Shown: piece by piece, positions 11,821 to 24,684 of the stretch
Numbering within the stretch: the stretch's first letter is position 1
Layout of the letters: each line of letters begins with the position of its first letter
Source: Lonicera japonica
Taxonomy: Eukaryota > Streptophyta > Magnoliopsida > Dipsacales > Caprifoliaceae
Direction: 5' to 3'
Length of the DNA stretch: 64,000 nt
Assembly (NCBI GenBank): GCA_021464415.1
Contig: JAKCWG010000589.1
Span: 1-64,000, forward strand
Made by a program: the position numbers and the translations under genes
Notes under the pieces: model-generated
Database searches by the model: none
Seen by the model: only the letters and a program-made list of their open reading frames with translations
Told to the model about the DNA's origin: nothing

Positions 11821-12987
11821 GATTGGTAGGGAGTCTAATCTCGTGAGTTGTTTGGTTTGATCTTTAAGTCTAGCCGACTAGTGTTAGTAGTAGATAATCT
11901 GAGTGTGGTGAAAAATAGGGAGAAATAAATTGGGGACTGATCGGGAAATTAATATTTTTCCTTGGGTTGTATAATTCTTAAAAAATTATGACTCGACAAG
12001 AAAATAAAATTGAAAACCACTCTTTGGAGTTTAGGTGAAAATAAATCGACAGCAAAAACTTGAGAGCCTCACGGATAGGTTTAGGGCAGGAATATGAATT
12101 CCTTAGGTGGCCTTTTAACCTTCCAATTTTTTTTAAATCAATTTTTGGAAACTTTGTTTTTGAAAATGACTCATTTCTAGAAAAAGTTTTTTTTGGAAAA
12201 ATATTATAGAAAATCAGGAAGTTCTCTCCTCTTAAAGTTGTTTTTCCATGAAAATAGTGTTAAGAAAATTCTCACTAACGAGTTTCAGTGAGGAATTTCT
12301 ACGGGTGAGGTTGGACAGCCTCGACCGTACTTGCCAAAACTGAAGGGTTGGTTATGAATAACAAGGCATATTGATTCATTTTTTCTCACAACTGACGGAC
12401 ATAAAATATGTAGAAATCGTGTGTACTAGGTTGACTCATCCTATATACAGCATGGGTCAAGGGGTAAGGTTTAAGCTCCCTCCTGTATGGCTAGATTTTT
12501 CTATGTACCCCAAGGGAGAGTATGTGCAAGGACCTTTTGATTTACGTCCCAAGTACGTGAGTGTTCTTGTCACTCGATACACCTAGGTTGCTACTTAGCA
12601 AAGGAAAGTGAACATAAGAGCTTTCGGTTTATGTTGACCCAGACGAGTTAACTCCCCACTCACTAAGCAATATTTTCGGGTTGAAAAAGGGTAATTTCAC
12701 ACTCATGATAATGTATGAAGAAAGTGCGTGCGTTCGTGCGTGCGTGCAAAATAAATAATATGGAGGTATATTATAATGAACGCTTTAGGGTTTGCTCGAG
12801 TATTTTGAATTTTTTATTTATGAAAAGATTTTCCTCAAAGAAATGAGTACAAATAAAAGGAAATTAAGGTATCCACCTAGATCGCATATATATTATCTTA
12901 AGACAAAGGCCGAATAAGAAAACATGAAAACAAAATCAATTATCCACGCATATTATACTCTTGTTTAGAGTCTAATCCTCTTAAAAA
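11821..12987 (-). other. Untranslated leader of the Tat/Ogre-like Gypsy element
   Basis: This is the region between the primer-binding site and the gag start on the minus strand. No gene is visible. It includes a GTGC/GTTC microsatellite near 12725-12748. Confidence 0.5.
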
Positions 12988-13005
12988 TCCCTATCGAAGT
13001 CGCCA
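12988..13005 (-). other. Retrotransposon primer-binding site (tRNA-Arg-like)
   Basis: On the minus strand this reads TGGCGACTTCGATAGGGA, close to the TGGCGACTC-type sites complementary to a tRNA-Arg 3' end that Tat/Ogre Gypsy elements use. It lies one base inside an LTR end (TCTCACA), the correct spacing. Confidence 0.7.
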
Positions 13006-13133
13006 CTGTGAGAACCCGCGCTTTCGACGTTGAAGTTCTCATGGGCGGCGATTCTGTTTTGTTTTGAAAGAAGAAAGGGTTTTGAAAAGTGTCAGAGTCG
13101 CCAATTTGTTTTACTAAAAAAATAAAAGATTCA

Positions 13134-16100
13134 TGTAACACCCCATTTTTTTTTTTGCTCGTTAATCCCACCATATTGGCCTAATTTATCACAATTCTCG
13201 CCTTGGGTAGTGAATTTATGATCAGGGGTGACTCTTATAGTTTGAACACTTCTAGCATGTCTCAATAGTATATTTATACTTGTGTGCATGGTCACAATGC
13301 AACTCGGATGGCCGACTGAGTTTTGGTCAGTCAAACCTCACTTTTGCCTTTTTACCGACAATGAAATCGCGTTAGATAGACATCCTTACTTTAAAGAGTG
13401 TATTAATGAATTAAACACCTTCGACAAGTCATATTAGTGATTTTTCATATGCTTTTATGGTTGAAACGCATTTCGGATATCCGTAATTGAATTTTATAGG
13501 TTTTTGTGGAACTTTGGAAGACCATAACTTCTCCATCCGAACTCCAAATGACTCACCGTTTGAACCTTTAGGAAGATATTTGATCCCAATTCAACTTTCA
13601 TGTTGGAAGTTAAGCCTAATTTAAGCTCTAAGAATGTCGAAATTGAACGCAAAGTTGATGACAGAATCAGCCTCATGCACAGTGACAGCTGCTGTTTTCG
13701 GCCGACCTGTAACTTCCCTAAATTTCTGGCATTTATATATTGCGAATTTGGAAAAACCTCCAGAGAATAAAGTTGTATATATTTGAGTTATATTTAATTA
13801 GGAGAAAACGGTACATCAATCAGAGTTCCGAGTAAAAAGTTATGCTTCAAATACGAACAGTGCACCAGAAACCTTATTCATTCGGGTTTGACTCGTTTGA
13901 CGCATTTTAAACACCTTTTCTCCCCCATTCTTGTACAAACTCGAGGGGATAATAGAGAGGAAGAGGGAGATCTATTCTTGAAAGGTGTGAGTGAGCATTT
14001 TGAAGAGATTTGAACACATATTTAACATAGATCAAAGCTTTTGATCCTAGAGCTATGATTTCTTTATCTCCATCATCTTCAACCTTGAAATCACCATTAG
14101 AGCTTGAAGGAAGCTTGGTCCAGCAACCTTAGAACTACCACTAACACTCAAATCTTGGGGAATTATCTTCATTGAGGTGGGAACACTGGTACTCAAACTC
14201 ATTTTCAACTTATTATGTGATGCATGATCTTTTATATTACAAATTAGGGGGGTTTTACATAAATTCTTGATTGTACACATGGATGGGGTTTGGGTTGGGT
14301 ATTCTTGATTCTTTTAATTGATTTATACTCATTATAACTTTAATTTGATATTTCTGTAAGGATTTCCCCTTGCATGTATGAATATCATAAGATTGCACTA
14401 AAACTCCCACAGACAGATACGATAACGGATAGATTTTTGCTATACATATATTAAATGATTAATTGATGGGTTTATTGCATATTTTGGTTACAATACCTCA
14501 TAAATGTGATATTATTGTTGTAGTTGAGTTATTAGTTAGCTAATAATGAAGACTGGTCAAAACCCCACCAGTCCGTAACTGTACCGGCTAGATTTCTACA
14601 ATCACTATTCTTAAATGGACAATGAGCTATAACTAGTCGGTAAAATTTATACTAAATCTGATTTCTATGATGTATAGACCACGCATGATTTGTGTAAGAA
14701 TTATTTGAACCCACAATTTTGTAAATTACAGATATATGTGTACGTATGAACTTATAAATAGTGAAATTTGTGGATTAAACTTGTACTTTAGTATTATAAC
14801 TTATAAAAGGATATTTGTTGAGATTTGTATTAAATATCCCAAACTAATGATATTATTGATGTTACGTCGCTAATGGTTGGCTTACTTTTCGTAAAGTATG
14901 GAACTTTACTACTGTTTTTCTATTTCATTAGATTTCTAAACCTATGAAAGATTGTTATATTATTCCCTATGGATGGGATTATTACTAATTTTTATATCTC
15001 ATTATGGTTTTGAGATTTATTCATGGCTTTACCTTTATCAGGCACTATCGTTATGCCAGTTGGATAGGATACTTTAGTTGCTTATATGTGATTATCATTA
15101 TACATTAGCCTATGGCAGGCTTGTCACTAGGTTTCCTATGGGAGGACTTGGCTATGAGAGCCAGACTATGCACAGTATACAATTATACCTATTTGACCTA
15201 TCACGTCCCATGAGAGGACTTGGCTATGGCAGCCATATTACTATTGTTCCTGTGGAAGGAACGTAACTGGGACAAGTCTGAACTATCGGTTACATTGTTG
15301 TTCCCATGGACAGAACGTAACCGGGTTAGATTCGAGCTACCAGTTACAGATGTCCTATGGATGGACAGAGCAGCAAGTATCATACAGTGGTATATAGCTA
15401 GTGCCTACTTTTCATATGAATATACCTTGGTGGTATTTTCTTCCATGCTGTATTTTGGTTATACGATTTATCTATTGGGTTGGGATAGCATTTGGCATGC
15501 ATTGCATTTACTATAATTTCATGGCATTTGAGATAAGTACTACTTATATGTATATAGTATGCATATGGCTTCTTTATTATTCTAATATGGCACGTTGCAT
15601 GTGTATACCTATGTATACTTTCTTATATAAAACTCTATAGTTCCCACTAAGCCCATGTTTGGCTCACTCCCATTTTCCAAACCTATTTTGCAGGCACATT
15701 CATGGGATGGCGCGCTTATTATATCTAGTTGCCTCTGATGACCCAGATACTTAGTAGTTGTCCACAGTTTGACAACTTAGTTTGCTTAGACTTAGTAATT
15801 TGTCTTATACATTTAATTCGAGTTATATTGTATCAAGTTAAAGAATTTACTTTAAATTTATAATCAAATTGTATTTGGAATTTTAAATAAGATGTACAAA
15901 TCAATTTGCTACTTTATTAAAACATGGTTGGACTACAGATGGACTTTTCTTCAACGGTTGTGTTTGTTTAAGAAATGATTTGATGACTATCATTTAAACA
16001 GGTCTTGGTTATTTGTAAAACAAAGGAGACCATGCCAAAATTTTGTAAAAATCTAAGATACATATTCTTTTGTTTATATCTTTTTTTTACTCATACCACT

Positions 16101-16236
16101 TTGAAAATGAGTAATACCTGCAAATGTTTTTCTTAAATTATAAATTTTACACCCAACTTGCCGTTGTGAGCGACAACATCCGTGATTAACTACGTCTCGG
16201 GAATTGAAATCCTATAATGAGATCCGGGGCATCACA
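13134..16236 (+). mobile_element. Solo LTR (about 3.1 kb, Gypsy type, TGTAACACCCC start)
   Basis: It starts TGTAACACCCC and ends GGGGCATCACA, and is flanked by the 5-bp target duplication ATTCA (13129-13133 and 16237-16241). No gag-pol coding capacity is present. The LTR contains imperfect internal repeats around 15110-15360 (GAGGACTTGGCTATG and GGAACGTAACTGGGA motifs). Open frames inside it are short and without domains. Its length is close to the 3.0 kb of the LTR at 16993-22138 once the Helitron is removed, and the termini are alike, so both probably belong to one Gypsy lineage. A short non-autonomous element cannot be fully excluded. Confidence 0.85.
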
Positions 16237-18583
16237 ATTCATGTAAAAGAAATGTATTTTTGGACTAAATATCATTTTATACATAATATATGCGAAACCA
16301 GTTGATTTGAAGGGTTCGAGGATTAACTTACAATTTGGGAAGGCGTAAGGCACACAATTCGCCCTTTAGGTCTCTTGAGTAAGATATGCGCGTGTTATAA
16401 TTCAGCTCTTGCGTGCTCTTGCGTTTACTTTACAGCTTTCCGCGCTAGCTTTAGAAACTAGGATTTTAAGGAAGGGATGAAAACAATGTGTAACCTAGTT
16501 CGCCCATGATTTTGAAAATAAGTGTGTTGTGATTTGAAAAGAGAGAGTTTGATAATAGTAGATGTAATGAAATAAGTGATTTTGTAAAGCTTTGGGCTTT
16601 TGGAAACTAATTCGATCTGGAATCTTATATTCGATGTAATATGAGACGAGTTAACCGATCGTGTACCATAGTCTATTAATTAAACCGATATAAATGGTAC
16701 TAGTACTCTCATAATCGAGTATTTATCACATATACACTGTAATTTATGAGTTAGATTGAATATACAGTGATTATTGATTCCTTTGTATAATAATACCGTC
16801 AATCTGGGATTTTGAAAAAGTACGAAAGTAATAATACTATTTTGGAATTAGATTAGGGTTTGTTATATATATGCCTTCGGTTTTAAAAAACAATTTGAAA
16901 AAAGGGTTTTGAAAAGCTATCAAGTGATAATAATTATGCAGTCAAGAATCTGAATTATAAGATTGGCAAATAAATAAAAGCGGAAAGAGAAATGTGATGC
17001 CCTGAATCCCATTAAGAGGTTTTCACCTCCAAGATCCTGTTGATCATAGTGTCATACACGATGACGGGTGTACGTTATACGAAATTTAGCAAAGATCTAT
17101 TCTAGAAAAAAATTCGGCATGTGGAGTTTATAAAATATGACATCCGCCCTATAAATCAAAAGATCATTCTTTGTCCAAGTCATTTCAAAAACAAACATTT
17201 AATAAAAACACTCCACATATGAAATTACTTTAAGTACAATCAATTACAAACCCCTTATCAATAAATAACAAGTTATAAACAATACAAGCGTTTTAAAATA
17301 TAATATCATGCCTCTATGGGATAGTCCTTAAGTTAAAGGACTACAAAGTAGTTCGAGGTCATCAGAGCTTCTATAAAGGTATAACGCGTGCCACCTTCGA
17401 GTATGGACCTGCAAAACTGTTTGAAAGGAAGGAATGAGCCAAGTCCGGGCTCAGTGGGAACTATAAGGGTTTATATAAAAAAAATTAAGTTTTTTCATAT
17501 GAAAACACTTGCACCTTTTATATAAAAATAGGTAATTCATTTAATACAATCTATGGAAACCATGCTATAGGGATCATTTCTATCTAGTGTGCTATTATTG
17601 TAACCGGTGTCGATAACTGCTCTTTATTGTCCAGTAATATGTGAGGTGTGTTCATTTCCTAAGCCAAATATTCATAGTTACCGCGTTGCTTATAGTACCT
17701 TATTACATCCATACTTGGCTTACTATAAGGCTTCTCATACTCAATAATTTACTAAGTGTACGCTTAGTATGATAAATTAACACTTCCCACGAATAACATA
17801 TAATATGCTAAAGCACATATACATACATATACACTTTCATAGCTCTAGTATCCAGCTTAGCTTACCCCCGCGATACACTAGGCCTAGAACTCAGGTTCCC
17901 GAAGGCCTCTAAGCTCTAAACGAATCATGTATCCTCCTAACAAACGAACTACCTAAGGACTTGATCCTAACTTGTACTTCATTTGGAGTTAAACCCATGC
18001 AGGCCATTTTCCCAGGGACTATGCTCCAAATACTTAACAAGTGGGATACCCGTGCAGGTATGTCCGTCGAAGGACGGAGCTACATAAACTAATCCGCAGC
18101 CGGGGAAGCTATAAACCCTAGGACTCCATCCCCTCTCTCATCCGTAGGGTGGCAGAATACGTCAGTATGAACATATCACAATAAATCTTCATAATCATAA
18201 TCAACCAACTAGGATTTTTCTTTAGGTCTACTATGCACAGAGACAGCCGGCAACTCGGGTTTTTCTACCCCCAAGGCAGGGACCCCTTACCATGTCCACC
18301 TAGTGGTTAGCCCTCAAGGCTAATATCTCATGTATATACAAATCACGTCCCCCAAGGACAAATATAATAACAATGTTAACAATCTCAATCCATTCAACAC
18401 AAATATATAAGTGAATACCACAACGTATAATGAAACATATAGGATTTAGCATATGAATATTAATTATCCATATAGTGCGAAACAAAATACACTAAGCCTT
18501 TAACTATGTCGTACATATTATTGTGTTTGCAGGACAATCCACCAAGGAGATATCAGTTCCTTTAATCAATTACATTCCACTAA

Positions 18584-20724
18584 TCTATATTATAAAACAC
18601 CAAGTTTGACCAAATTTATTTTCAAAAAGTATAAAAATCTAATGGTTAAAAATGTACATGTTATGGTGTGCATTAACTTTACACCATTGGTTGAGTTTTA
18701 TACACACATCAAGATGTCACATCAAAGTTAAAACACTCACACCAATAATATACATACAATAAATTCTCACATACCAATAATTTTTTCTATATTAAAAATG
18801 ATATAATTTAAAATTCAAAATTTAAAATTTAATAAAAATTTAATATTTAAAATCTACTAATCAAGATCAATTAAACAAGATCCATCATGACTATAGAATT
18901 ATGTAAAAAAAATAAAAAAATATTAAGTAACATTTAACACTAATAATATACACAAAAGTATACTCTCACACACCAATAAATATTTTTACATTAAAAATTC
19001 CATAACTTAAAATAAAAATAATTCAAAATTTAATATTTAAACTCTACTAATCAAGAAATTTAATAAAAATTTAATATTTCAATATAATAATCAAGATTAA
19101 TTAAACAAGATTCATCTTAAATAAAAAAATTTAATATTTAATATTTAAAATATACTAATCAATAGATTTCATAAAAAAAATAATATTTAAATCTACTAAT
19201 CAAGATCAATTAAACAAGATTCATCACGACTATAGAATTATCTAAAAAAAATAAGAAAAATTATTGAGTAACATTTAACACCAATAATATGCACACAATA
19301 AACTCTCACATATCAATCATTTTTTCTACATTAAAATGTCATAACTTAAAATAAAAAATTCAAAATTTAATATTTCAAATCTACTAATTAAAATCAATTA
19401 AACGAGATCCATCATGAGTATCGAATTATGTAAAAAAATAAAAAAATATTAAGTAACATTTAAGACTAATAATATACACAAAATTAAACTCTCACACACC
19501 AATAAATATTTTTACATTAAAAATGCCATAACTTAAAATAAAAATAATTCAAAATTTAATATTTAAACTCTACTAATCAAGAAATTTAATAAAAAATTAA
19601 TATTTAAATATAATAATCAAGATTAATTAAAAAAGATTCATCTTAAATTAAAAAATTTAATATTTAAAATATACTAATCAACAAATTTCATAAAAAAATA
19701 ATATTTAAATCTACTAATCAAGATTAATTAAACAAGATTCATCATGACTATATAATTATGTAGTCACCAAAAAAAAAAGACTATAGAATTATGTAAAAAA
19801 AAATAAAAAATTATTAAGTAGCATTTAACACTAATAATATACACAAAAGTATACTCTCACATACCAATAAATATTTTTACATTAAAAATGCCATAACTTA
19901 AAATAAAAATAATTCAAAATTTAATATTTAAACTCTACTAATCAAAAAAATTAATATTTAAATATAATAATCAAGGTTAATTAAACAAGATTCATCTTAA
20001 ATAAAAAAATTTAATATTTAATATTTAAAATATACTAATAAACAAATTTCATAAAAAAATATATTTAAATCTACTAATGAAGATCAATTAAACAAGATTC
20101 ATCACGGCTATAGAACTATCTAAAAAAAATAAGAAAAATTATTCAGTAACATTTAACACCAATAATATACACACAATAAACTCTCATATATCAATCATTG
20201 TTTCTACATTAAAATGTCATAACTTTAAATAAAAAATTCAAAATTTAATATTTAAAATCTACTAATTAAGATCAATTAAACGAGATCCATCATGACTATA
20301 GAATTATGTAAGAAAAATAATAAAAATTATTGAATAACATTTCACGACGTATTTTATATGTTTGTACATTATTGATCATCTTAGTAAATCGTTTTTAGGA
20401 GTGTTTACAATATATTAGTCAAATTTTTGAACTATTTTCAAATCATAGCAACAGAGGTGATTGAATTATTTTCACATATGACCTTGAGTTTAATTTGTTA
20501 AAAACTTATTTTGCTGAGATCAAAATAAGATCAAAAAATATGATTAAAAGATTCTTTAAAAATTAAAAACAAATCGCTCCAATCCAATCTACTTTTAGTT
20601 GTTCTAGCATGAAGATATATTGAACCTAAGTTTATCGATTTAGATTCATCACACGTTACTCATTTTTATCTTATTATCAATTTTTATTTAATTTATCGTG
20701 CCAGATGGCACGGATATACCCTAG
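18584..20724 (+). mobile_element. Non-autonomous Helitron
   Basis: The element begins TCTATATTATAAAACACC and ends with a perfect 6-bp stem hairpin CGTGCC-AGAT-GGCACG (20697-20712), 8 nt, then CTAG (20721-20724). It is inserted between host A (18583) and T (20725) with no target duplication. All of these are diagnostic Helitron hallmarks. There is no Rep/helicase coding sequence. The interior is very AT-rich and built from two alternating repeat types (see the array entry). It lies inside the 3' LTR of the 16993-26746 element. Confidence 0.92.
18725..20340. repeat. AT-rich repeat array within the Helitron
   Basis: Six related blocks start at about 18730, 18937, 19269, 19455, 19820 and 20147. 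Two types can be told apart. Type A reads ACTCTCACACACC...AATAAATATTTTTACATT. Type B reads ACTCTCACATATC...CATTTTTTCTACATT. The order is B A B A A B, with spacing of roughly 185-365 bp. Shared motifs are TCTACTAATCAAGAT, AATTAAACAAGATTCATC and CTATAGAATTATNTAAAAAA. There is no coding content. Confidence 0.8.
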
Positions 20725-22138
20725 TTTATTTATATGACGTAAATGAAGATATCATTTAAGTGGTCCCTCACCATACATAATTTAATTGAACAATTCAACT
20801 AGTGTAACCCAATTTAGGTATAACTAGATTTTGTGTATGAGGGTCCTAATCTGACTCCTAAGGACAATGATCCTTATGTGTAACGCATAGCATATATGTC
20901 TATCTCCATACCCCGAGGAACAATTAACTAGCTTCTAACCTCTCGCAATAACGTATATACACCGCAAGGTCCTAACCTAGCGTATAATGTTTCGTCATGG
21001 TGGGTTTTTGTATAATACGCAAGGGCAACCTCTAATACTAAAATCTAGTAGCATAAGTATCTTTAATAGTGGTTTATAACACATCCTTAACCCCATTTTA
21101 AATCCTTATCCCGAAATCCCCCTCATGCGTGGTTTATACCATAGCTAACAAATGGGTATGGTGTGTATATGCATGTGTAAAGCTCATATCATGATAATAC
21201 TTGTTTGTAAGTGTGATTTATGCAATAATCTATCAATATGCATCATTAATTTAGGATATATCGAGCCCATTCACATATAATCACCAAAACCTAGGGTTTT
21301 ATAAGAAAATTCCCATTTGGGTATGAAAATTTTTGATGCAACGAGTAATAAGTTAGAAAATAGGTTTAGTAATATTATTCCCACCTTGTATGAAGCTTTC
21401 CTCGAGCTAGATGCGATGAATCCGAGCTTTGGTGCAAGATCTCCAAGTTTTGCCAAAAAGCCCTAATTTGTATCCATGCAGGAATCAAGAGGAGGAAGAT
21501 AATGAATAGTGTGTAGGAATGGTGATTTAGGAGGATGGCTTGATTGTGGGGAGAATTACTCACAAAACCCCTAAAATCGCACCTCTAACCTCTCTTTAAA
21601 AGCTCTCCAACGGATGTGTACAAATGAGGAAGAAGGGAGATGAAAGAAATATAAAAATCTCGCCCAGGTGCATGTATTCGACTCCATCAAAAGCCATGTA
21701 GTCGACTTCCATTATTCACAGCACAGATTTTTGCTGTTTGGTCATAGGCTCAACTTCGTACCCAGTTTTGGCCATCGGGGAATGAGAATTAGGTCTCGGC
21801 CAAAACAAGGAAGTTGTAGAGGGGATAGAGATGAAGAAGTGGTTGTAAACAAGGAGTCGTTTAGACTTCGGATGAAGAAGTTATGGCCTCTCAAAGTTGA
21901 CCAAAATTAACTTTTATGAAAAGTTAAAAACACGCGATTTACTTCCCGTTTTTGATTCGGGCCACCCGAATAACGAATCGATTGATCCCATAAATTTAAT
22001 ATATCTAATATGACATGTTAGAGGTGTTGGGTTAAATATGAGAGCCTCGAAATCCAATGTTCACGATCTAACGGCGATAAAGCCTTAACCAAGCTTAACG
22101 GAGGGATTAACTCGCAAATGGAAATACAGGGTGTTACA
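20725..22138 (-). other. LTR sequence right of the Helitron
   Basis: This is the continuation of the interrupted 3' LTR (U3 side on the minus strand). It has no genes, and the short frames at 21271-21910 are LTR sequence. Confidence 0.7.
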
Positions 22139-22160
22139 ATCTCCCCTCCTTGATAAATTT
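22139..22160 (-). other. Polypurine tract next to the 3' LTR
   Basis: Read on the minus strand, a purine-rich AAGGAGGGGAGA immediately precedes the LTR start TGTAACACCC, and GAGGACGAAATT lies just upstream. This combination is typical of the pol 3' end and PPT of TGTAACACCC-type Gypsy elements. It fixes the element's orientation as minus. Confidence 0.75.
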
Positions 22161-24104
22161 CGTCCTCGAAATTCCATACGATGGGTTAGAGGCAAAAGAA
22201 CGCTTGAGTTTCAAACTCGTACTTGGTCTCCCCTCCTTAAGAGAAAGGAAAACGGTATTGTGAATAAGAAAAAATCTTATCATTCGAAAATCAAAATAAG
22301 GGGAATGACCCTAACGAATGACAAGGGAAAAAAATAGTCATGCTAGAACCCTTTTTTATCAGTCTCGCATGCAAAATTCCACTCTTGTGAGTGGTGTCTG
22401 CAGTAAAATACTGAAATACTCGACATCACGGCACAACCAAACGACGTGGTACCTAAATCTTGACCCTATAGGACTAACTCATGTTCAAGAACTGGAAATA
22501 AACCTGATCGCGAAACTCAATCTAGCATAGCATTGCAACCAATGTCTGAATAGGAATAGCCAGTCAAACAGCATGGATCAAAAGACTATGTAGCTCTATG
22601 TGAGCGAAATGATGTGAGATAGAGCCTCAAATCTTGAGCGTAAGATCCAGTTCACCATACTAAGAATACGCGGACCACAACTACAAATAGAATTCGTTGC
22701 AACCACCATGTGTATTTCGAATGCCAAATCATGATACACAATGCTCATTAGGCATATACATCCAACAAAGAATAACGTCAAAGGGGATGATCATATATCT
22801 AGTTCCCGTTGAATCTAATCGTAACAGTACTAGAGAAGAACGAGTATAAGAATCAAGGTTCATTATTCGGAATGAAAAGGGCGCTTTGGATTCATCACTA
22901 AGAACATAAGAATCATAATTACTAATGAAATTTGATAAGTTTCTAAATACATTGAAATGCTAAACTATAATCCACAATGTTCGTTAAGTGTGCTTACTAA
23001 TGAGAAATTGCGTTAAGGGAATTGATTCTACATTCTAACTCCCGATGAATCCAATCACAATGGCATTGAAGAAGAATATGACAATGTTTTGATTTACTCT
23101 CAATGCTTGAGGGTTGTCGAGATCAAGGGTCACTTCTCGAAATGAAAAATGCTGACGTGATACGCTACTAAGAACGTAAAAACTATGATTACTAACGAAC
23201 ACTAATACACTCTATGTGTATCTTATACAAAGCCAAAATTGGCAGTGCCCACAAGTTCTCTCGTAAACGAGGAATCACACCTAAGGAATTACCCATGTAA
23301 TCCGACTTCCTATGAGTCCAAACAAAATAGTATCCGGGGAAACAAACACGATTGTCTATGAATCAACTTTCTAGAATCCACCCTTAGGAACTAAAGAAGA
23401 AAATAGGGTGAATGCAAGCAATGGACTGGCCACTAATAAAAGTAAGCTACATTTCATTTCTGTTGGCGACAGAAGACCATAGATTCATAATTTAGTCATC
23501 CCTTGATCAGGCGGCTGACTAAATTATATCTCAACAGTCGCTCATTGCTAACATAATAGCAAAACTTCTCCCGGACATGGAGCATATTCAATGAGTATCA
23601 AAACAGATCACAAGAAATAAGGTTGAATGAATTGGACCTTAATAATGAGGTGTCAAGAAAACTCAGATTTAATAGAGTAACACGCCATATGCTACGAATT
23701 CGATCAATAGCATTAGAATAAATGTTGTCTCAACATATTGGATCGTATCTGATGCGGATAAGGATAGCACATAATCAAGCAAGTGGATTGAAGCATACGT
23801 AGGCCCAAATCAAGTTTTCATGGGTCAGATTACAAGAGTTCGTGCAAGAAAATTCAAAGAAGATCGTACTTTAATTATTTTTAAATTATAGGACTTGTTT
23901 ATTATTTTATTATTATGTGACGCCCTGCGAGCGAGGAGTACTCCCTTGTGAGGATGAATTGTAGCTCAAAGGGGGCATCCCACATCGGAAGATGGGGGCA
24001 TCCCACATCGGAAGATGGGGGATCCTTGGAAACCCATATAAGTAAGAATCGGTCGCTAATTAAGTACGAGGCCTTTTGGAGGCTCATTGGTTTCGGATCC
24101 CATA

Positions 24105-24179
24105 AGAACTCCGAAGTAAGCGAGTAGTGGGCCAGAGCAATCCCAGGATGGGTGACCCTTTGGGATGCTGGTCGTGAGC
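24105..24179 (+). other. 5S rRNA-derived pol III promoter segment, 5' LTR of Cassandra
   Basis: AGAACTCCGAAGTAAGCGAG, then GAGCAATCCCAGGATGGGTG and ACC...TGGGATGCTGGTCGTGAG follow the plant 5S rRNA A-box/IE/C-box order. A GTTAAGC to GTAAGC change affects the A-box area. It is part of the retrotransposon LTR and is not a ribosomal gene. Confidence 0.88.
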
Positions 24180-24510
24180 TCCCAGAAACAAATCCGTAGG
24201 GGGAGTAGATGGACTGGCCCTGAGGGGTTGCAGGTCGCGCTCGCCCAAAGAGGAAAATATCGTACTGAGGTGGGACTGGGTCGTTGCAAATGATATCAGA
24301 GCGAACCCCATAGAGTACGATGTGTCGATGAGGACGTCGATTCCCTAAGGGGGAAGGATGTGACGCCCTGCGAGCGAGGAGTACTCCCTTGTGAGGAGGA
24401 ATTGTTGCTCAAAGGGGGCATCCCACATTAGAAGATAGGGGATCCTTGGAAACCCATATAAGTAAGAATCGGTCGCTAATTAAGTACAAGGCCTTTTGGG
24501 GGCTCACTGG

Positions 24511-24588
24511 AGAACTCCAAAATTAAGCGAGTAGTGGGCCAGAGCAATCCTAGGATGGGTGACCCCCTGGGAAGCTGGTCGTGAGCTC
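24511..24588 (+). other. 5S rRNA-derived segment, 3' LTR of Cassandra
   Basis: The second copy of the 5S-like segment reads AGAACTCC...ATTAAGCGAG, then GGATGGGTGACCCCCTGGGA. It keeps the TTAAGC spelling lost in the 5' copy. Confidence 0.85.
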
Positions 24589-24684
24589 CCAGAAACAAAT
24601 CCATGAGGGGAGTAGATGGACTGGCCCTAAGGGGTTGCAGGCCGCGCTCGCCCAAAGCGGACAATATCTTACTGAGATGGTACT

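Larger units (their letters stand above)
16993..22138 (-). repeat. 3' LTR of the coding-free element, interrupted by a Helitron
   Basis: On the minus strand it runs from TGTAACACCC (22138) to GGGCATCACA (16993). It is 5146 bp long, or about 3.0 kb without the 2141-bp Helitron. Its first ~720 bp (22138-21420) are nearly identical to 26746-26030. The open frame at 21668-21910 is LTR sequence duplicated at 26276-26518 and not a gene. Confidence 0.88.

Noticed and set aside
24105..24588. 5S rRNA-like segments considered as genuine 5S genes
   Set aside because: Each lies inside an LTR of a Cassandra element, lacks the full 5S length and has changes in the internal promoter.
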